Source of the DNA: Variovorax sp. N23
GTDB taxonomy: Bacteria; Pseudomonadota; Gammaproteobacteria; Burkholderiales; Burkholderiaceae_C
Assembly: GCF_025486315.1 (NCBI RefSeq)
Contig: NZ_JAOOPY010000005.1
Location: 1 to 64,000 of the forward strand
DNA: 64,000 nt
Reading direction: 5' to 3'
Shown here: piece after piece, positions 60,561 through 64,000 of the stretch
Layout of the letters: each line of letters opens with the position of its first letter
How positions within the stretch are numbered: position 1 is the stretch's first letter
Made by a program: the position numbers and the translations under genes
The notes under the pieces: model-generated
Seen by the model: the letters and a program-made list of their open reading frames with translations, nothing else
What the model was told of the DNA's origin: nothing
Database searches by the model: none

Positions 60561-60616
60561 AATCAAAGCGCGGATACTTGGCGCCGCTCCCGACAACCCC
60601 ACGAGAAGAGACCGCC

Positions 60617-62311
60617 ATGGCCACAACACCCCTCCAGATCAACCGCCGCAGCGCCAACATCGTCGAAGGCAAGAGCCGCGCCCCAAACCGCTCGATGTAC
60701 TACGCGATGGGCTACGAAGAGAGCGACTTCAAGAAGCCGATGGTCGGCGTGGCCAATGGCCACAGCACCATCACGCCCTGCAACTCGGGCCTGCAGAAGC
60801 TGGCCGACGCGGCCATCGAGGGCATCGAGGAAGCCGGCGGCAATGCGCAGGTGTTCGGCACACCGACCATCTCCGACGGCATGGCGATGGGCACCGAGGG
60901 CATGAAGTACTCGCTGGTCAGCCGCGAAGTCATCAGCGACTGCATCGAGACCTGCGTCGGCGGCCAGTGGATGGACGGCGTGCTGGTGGTCGGCGGCTGC
61001 GACAAGAACATGCCGGGCGGCATGATGGGCATGCTGCGCGCCAACGTGCCGGCCATCTACGTCTACGGCGGCACCATCCTCCCCGGCCGCTACAAGGGCC
61101 AGGACCTGAACATCGTCAGCGTGTTCGAAGCCGTCGGCCAGAACGCCGCCGGCAACCTGAGCGACGAAGACCTGCTGCAGATCGAGAAGCGCGCCATTCC
61201 CGGCACCGGCTCGTGCGGCGGCATGTACACGGCCAACACCATGTCGAGCGCCTTCGAGGCCCTGGGCATGTCACTGCCCTACTCGTCGACCATGGCGAAC
61301 CCGCACGACGAGAAGCAGAACTCGGCCAAGGAATCGGCCAAGGTGCTGATCGAGGCGATCAAGAAGGACTTGAAGCCGCGCGACATCGTGACCAAGAAGG
61401 CGATCGAGAACGCGGTGGCGGTGATCATGGCCACCGGCGGCTCGACCAACGCGGTGCTGCACTTCCTGGCCATCGCCCACACGGCCGGCGTGGAGTGGTC
61501 CATCGACGACTTCGAGCGCATGCGCAAGAAGGTGCCCGTCATCTGCGACCTCAAGCCCAGCGGCAAGTACCTCGCGGTCGACCTGCACAACGCCGGCGGC
61601 ATCCCGCAGGTGATGAAGGTGCTGCTCAAGGCCGGCCTGCTGCACGGCGATGCGATGACCATCACCGGCCAGACCATCGAGGAGGTGCTCAAGGACGTGC
61701 CCGACGTGCCGCGCGCCGACCAGGACGTGATCCGTCCGATCGACAAGCCGATGTACGCCGAAGGCCATCTGGCCATCCTGAAGGGCAACCTGTCGCCCGA
61801 AGGTGCGGTCGCCAAGATCACCGGCCTGAAGAACCCGGTCATCACCGGCCCGGCGCGCGTGTTCGACGACGAGCAGTCGGCACTGGCCGCCATCCTGGCC
61901 GGCAAGATCGTGGCCGGCGACGTGATGGTGCTGCGCTACCTCGGCCCCAAGGGCGGCCCCGGCATGCCCGAGATGCTGGCACCGACCGGCGCGCTGATCG
62001 GCGCGGGCCTGGGCGAAAGCGTCGGCCTCATCACCGATGGCCGCTTCTCCGGCGGCACCTGGGGCATGGTGGTCGGCCACGTGGCGCCCGAAGCCTATGC
62101 CGGCGGCACCATCGCCTTCGTCAACGAGGGCGACTCCATCACCATCGACGCCCACGAACTGAAGCTGGAACTGAACGTGCCCGAGGCCGAGATCGCCAGG
62201 CGCCGCGAAGGCTGGAAGGCGCCGGCACCGCGCTACACGCGTGGCGTGCAGGCCAAGTTCGCCTTCAATGCGTCGAGCGCCAGTTCGGGCGCGGTGCTCG
62301 ACAAGTACTGA
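60617..62311 (+). CDS. ilvD: Dihydroxy-acid dehydratase
   Basis: A 564-aa iron-sulfur enzyme of branched-chain amino acid synthesis, dehydrating 2,3-dihydroxy-isovalerate and its methyl homologue. It has the cluster Cys in [13 protein letters not shown] near residue 130 and in [14 protein letters not shown] near 200, and the C-terminal [15 protein letters not shown] motif. ATG 60617 (MATTPL) is preceded by AGAAGAGACC. Length and order of motifs are those of the short-form IlvD. Confidence 0.96.
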   Translation: MATTPLQINRRSANIVEGKSRAPNRSMYYAMGYEESDFKKPMVGVANGHSTITPCNSGLQKLADAAIEGIEEAGGNAQVFGTPTISDGMAMGTEGMKYSLVSREVISDCIETCVGGQWMDGVLVVGGCDKNMPGGMMGMLRANVPAIYVYGGTILPGRYKGQDLNIVSVFEAVGQNAAGNLSDEDLLQIEKRAIPGTGSCGGMYTANTMSSAFEALGMSLPYSSTMANPHDEKQNSAKESAKVLIEAIKKDLKPRDIVTKKAIENAVAVIMATGGSTNAVLHFLAIAHTAGVEWSIDDFERMRKKVPVICDLKPSGKYLAVDLHNAGGIPQVMKVLLKAGLLHGDAMTITGQTIEEVLKDVPDVPRADQDVIRPIDKPMYAEGHLAILKGNLSPEGAVAKITGLKNPVITGPARVFDDEQSALAAILAGKIVAGDVMVLRYLGPKGGPGMPEMLAPTGALIGAGLGESVGLITDGRFSGGTWGMVVGHVAPEAYAGGTIAFVNEGDSITIDAHELKLELNVPEAEIARRREGWKAPAPRYTRGVQAKFAFNASSASSGAVLDKY

Positions 62312-62569
62312 TCAACGGCGGCGGTTCCGGTTCGACTTGCTGCTCAGCAACCCGAGGTTGCTGCGCTGACGGTCGATGCGCGCCTGCTTGCGCGCGTTCT
62401 CGCGCTCGATGACCTTGCGCTTGGTGTAGCCCGACCAGTCGGCCCAGGCCCACCAGGCCAGGGCCAGCGCGAAGGGGATCAGCACGACCCACCACGACCA
62501 CTGCGCCACCGGCCCGATCTCGAGGAGTTTCAGGACCGCGCCCAGCACGCCCAGCATCAGGAACCACAT
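62312..62569 (-). CDS. Trp-rich small membrane protein (TIGR04438-like)
   Basis: An 85-aa protein with two hydrophobic stretches carrying many Trp (MWFLMLGVLGAVLKL, WSWWVVLIPFALALAWWAWA), followed by DWSGYTKRKVIERENARK and a basic tail. This matches the Trp-rich family found mainly in Betaproteobacteria; function is unknown. Start ATG 62569 gives the family's MWFL start. It faces ilvD tail-to-tail and is divergent from the cytochrome c gene. Confidence 0.85.
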   Translation of the reverse strand: MWFLMLGVLGAVLKLLEIGPVAQWSWWVVLIPFALALAWWAWADWSGYTKRKVIERENARKQARIDRQRSNLGLLSSKSNRNRRR

Positions 62570-62674
62570 TGCGCAACCCTCCGGTGTGTTCTTCGCAAGG
62601 GACATGGGGCCTGGATGGCCCTGCCTACAATGCGTCGGAAAGAATGTAACCCACCGACCCCACGAAACGCCGCC

Positions 62675-62980
62675 ATGAAAAGAGCTTTTGCGATCGTCGC
62701 GCTGAGTATCGGCGCCACTGCACCCGCCCTCGCCGACCTGGCGCTGGCCACTTCCAAGAACTGCATGAGTTGCCACGCCGTCGAACACAAGGTGCTCGGC
62801 CCGTCGTTCAAGGACATCGCCACGCGCTACAAGGACAACAAGGCCGCCCCCGAGCAGTTGGCCGCCAAGATCATGAAGGGCGGCGCCGGCGTCTGGGGAC
62901 CGATCCCGATGCCGGCGAACACGCAGGTGAGCGAAGCCGATGCGAAGAAGCTCGCGGCCTGGGTGCTGTCGACCAAGTAG
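62675..62980 (+). CDS. Class I cytochrome c (c551/c5-like)
   Basis: A 101-aa exported cytochrome. The signal peptide spans about residues 1-20 and ends ALA. The heme site is CMSCHAVEHKVLGPSF near residue 30, and the likely axial Met lies in GPIPMPANTQVSE. It would shuttle electrons in the periplasm, for example to the cbb3 oxidase or a peroxidase. It is monocistronic. Confidence 0.92.
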   Translation: MKRAFAIVALSIGATAPALADLALATSKNCMSCHAVEHKVLGPSFKDIATRYKDNKAAPEQLAAKIMKGGAGVWGPIPMPANTQVSEADAKKLAAWVLSTK

Positions 62981-63033
62981 GGCCTGTCAACGGGGCCTCG
63001 TCGCAGACCGCCCCTCCACCCGGCGCACGCCCC

Positions 63034-63516
63034 TCAGAAGCGCGGCGGGGGCTCCACCGTCGGAGCGACGGCCAGGGGCGCACGGCGCTCGAGCCGGTCT
63101 TCGAGCTGGCCGACGTGCGCAGCCAGGGTGTTCTCCAACTGCTCGACCCGGGCCAGCAGCGCGGCGTGACGTTCCGCGTTGCGGCTCATGTGGGTGTTCT
63201 CCTGGGCTTCCAGGAAGTTGCGCAGCTCGGTGAAGCGCGAGGCCTCGGCCTTGTCGGCGAGGTCGCGCTGCACCTGCATTTCCTTGGTGTGGCGGCGCGT
63301 CTCCAGCAGGACCGACCCTTGCAGGTAGACCACGTAGGCGACGAAGAGGATGCCCAGCAGCACCGTCAGCGCCAGCATGATCATGCCCAGCGGGGCCGTC
63401 ATCTGCATGAAGCCCAGCGACATGAGCGTCGGCGTCGCGAGCGTGCCCCAGTTGAGCGCCGCCAACGCCGCGATGACCAGCACCACGAAAAACAGGATGC
63501 CTGTTCTTATTCCCAT
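63034..63516 (-). CDS. LapA-like membrane protein with coiled-coil tail
   Basis: A 160-aa protein. Two N-terminal hydrophobic segments (about 5-24 and 40-65) match the LapA/DUF1049 plan. The remaining 90 residues are charged and helical (ETRRHTKEMQVQRDLADKAE, in part, then LLARVEQLENTLAAHVGQLE), a probable coiled coil. Start MGIRTG at 63516. The role is unknown; LapA proteins can help lipopolysaccharide assembly. It lies 98 bp before the acs stop on the same strand. Confidence 0.75.
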   Translation of the reverse strand: MGIRTGILFFVVLVIAALAALNWGTLATPTLMSLGFMQMTAPLGMIMLALTVLLGILFVAYVVYLQGSVLLETRRHTKEMQVQRDLADKAEASRFTELRNFLEAQENTHMSRNAERHAALLARVEQLENTLAAHVGQLEDRLERRAPLAVAPTVEPPPRF

Positions 63517-63613
63517 GTGATTCTCCCGATGACCGTTGTGTCGAAGGAGAGTTTGTAGCGCATTCGCGCCGGTGCCCCTGTCGGACACCGACGCCGCGCA
63601 CCGACGGCCGCCT

Positions 63614-64000
<387 letters not shown>

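Overview
The window is a high-GC, densely coded stretch of a betaproteobacterial chromosome, most likely from the family Comamonadaceae and close to Variovorax. This is inference from content: a cbb3 oxidase cluster paired with an FNR gene and hemN, a Bug-type solute receptor, a TIGR04438-type Trp-rich small protein, the zapA-6S RNA arrangement, and short GC-rich hairpin repeats of a kind common in this family. No rRNA, tRNA, CRISPR array, insertion sequence or prophage was seen.

Region 1 (1-25.8 kb) is dominated by late cobalamin (B12) genes in two minus-strand operons. The larger one (25457 down to 15653) reads btuB-cobB-cobU-btuF-btuC-btuD-cobO-bluB-cbiB-cobD. It is preceded by a recognisable cobalamin riboswitch and a terminator hairpin. 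The second (4571 down to 518) is cobQ-cobT-cobS-cobC with no visible riboswitch. Together they cover vitamin uptake, adenosylation, amidation, the aminopropanol arm, lower-ligand synthesis and nucleotide-loop assembly. No corrin-ring genes are present, so the window alone supports uptake, salvage and late assembly. Between the operons lie a GntP-type permease, a methyltransferase and a MexEF-OprN-like RND efflux operon. That operon is headed by an alpha/beta-hydrolase-fold protein lacking its nucleophile and is divergent from a LysR gene. The left edge cuts a type I secretion ABC transporter with a degenerate C39 domain.

Region 2 (25.8-41.7 kb) holds a ZapB-like small gene, zapA, the 6S RNA locus, two TauE/SafE-type membrane proteins and the microaerobic respiration block: hemN, fnr, a small membrane protein gene, ccoH, ccoG, ccoP, ccoQ, ccoO, ccoN, ccoS and ccoI. 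Two universal stress proteins and an AI-2E family transporter follow. Three FNR-type palindromes sit at hemN/fnr, ccoN and ccoI/usp, which suggests one oxygen-responsive regulon.

Region 3 (41.9-51 kb) is more accessory. It has a LysR/DHA2-MFS divergent pair, a DUF4256 pseudogene with two single-base frameshifts, a DUF2845 protein, and a four-gene minus-strand set: phosphoesterase lipoprotein, di-heme peroxidase lipoprotein, small lipoprotein and prolyl-4-hydroxylase-like oxygenase.

Region 4 (51-57 kb) is a malonate-utilisation operon: GntR regulator, malonyl-CoA decarboxylase, Bug receptor, enoyl-CoA hydratase-like protein and malonyl-CoA synthetase. Region 5 (57-64 kb) is housekeeping: an RluA-type pseudouridine synthase, lgt, a LysR gene divergent from ilvD, a Trp-rich small protein, a class I cytochrome c, a LapA-like protein and the 3' end of acs. 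No wholly new system is proven. The best leads are the nucleophile-less hydrolase heading the efflux operon, the repeat-derived peptide inside CobQ, and the phosphoesterase/di-heme peroxidase/oxygenase operon.
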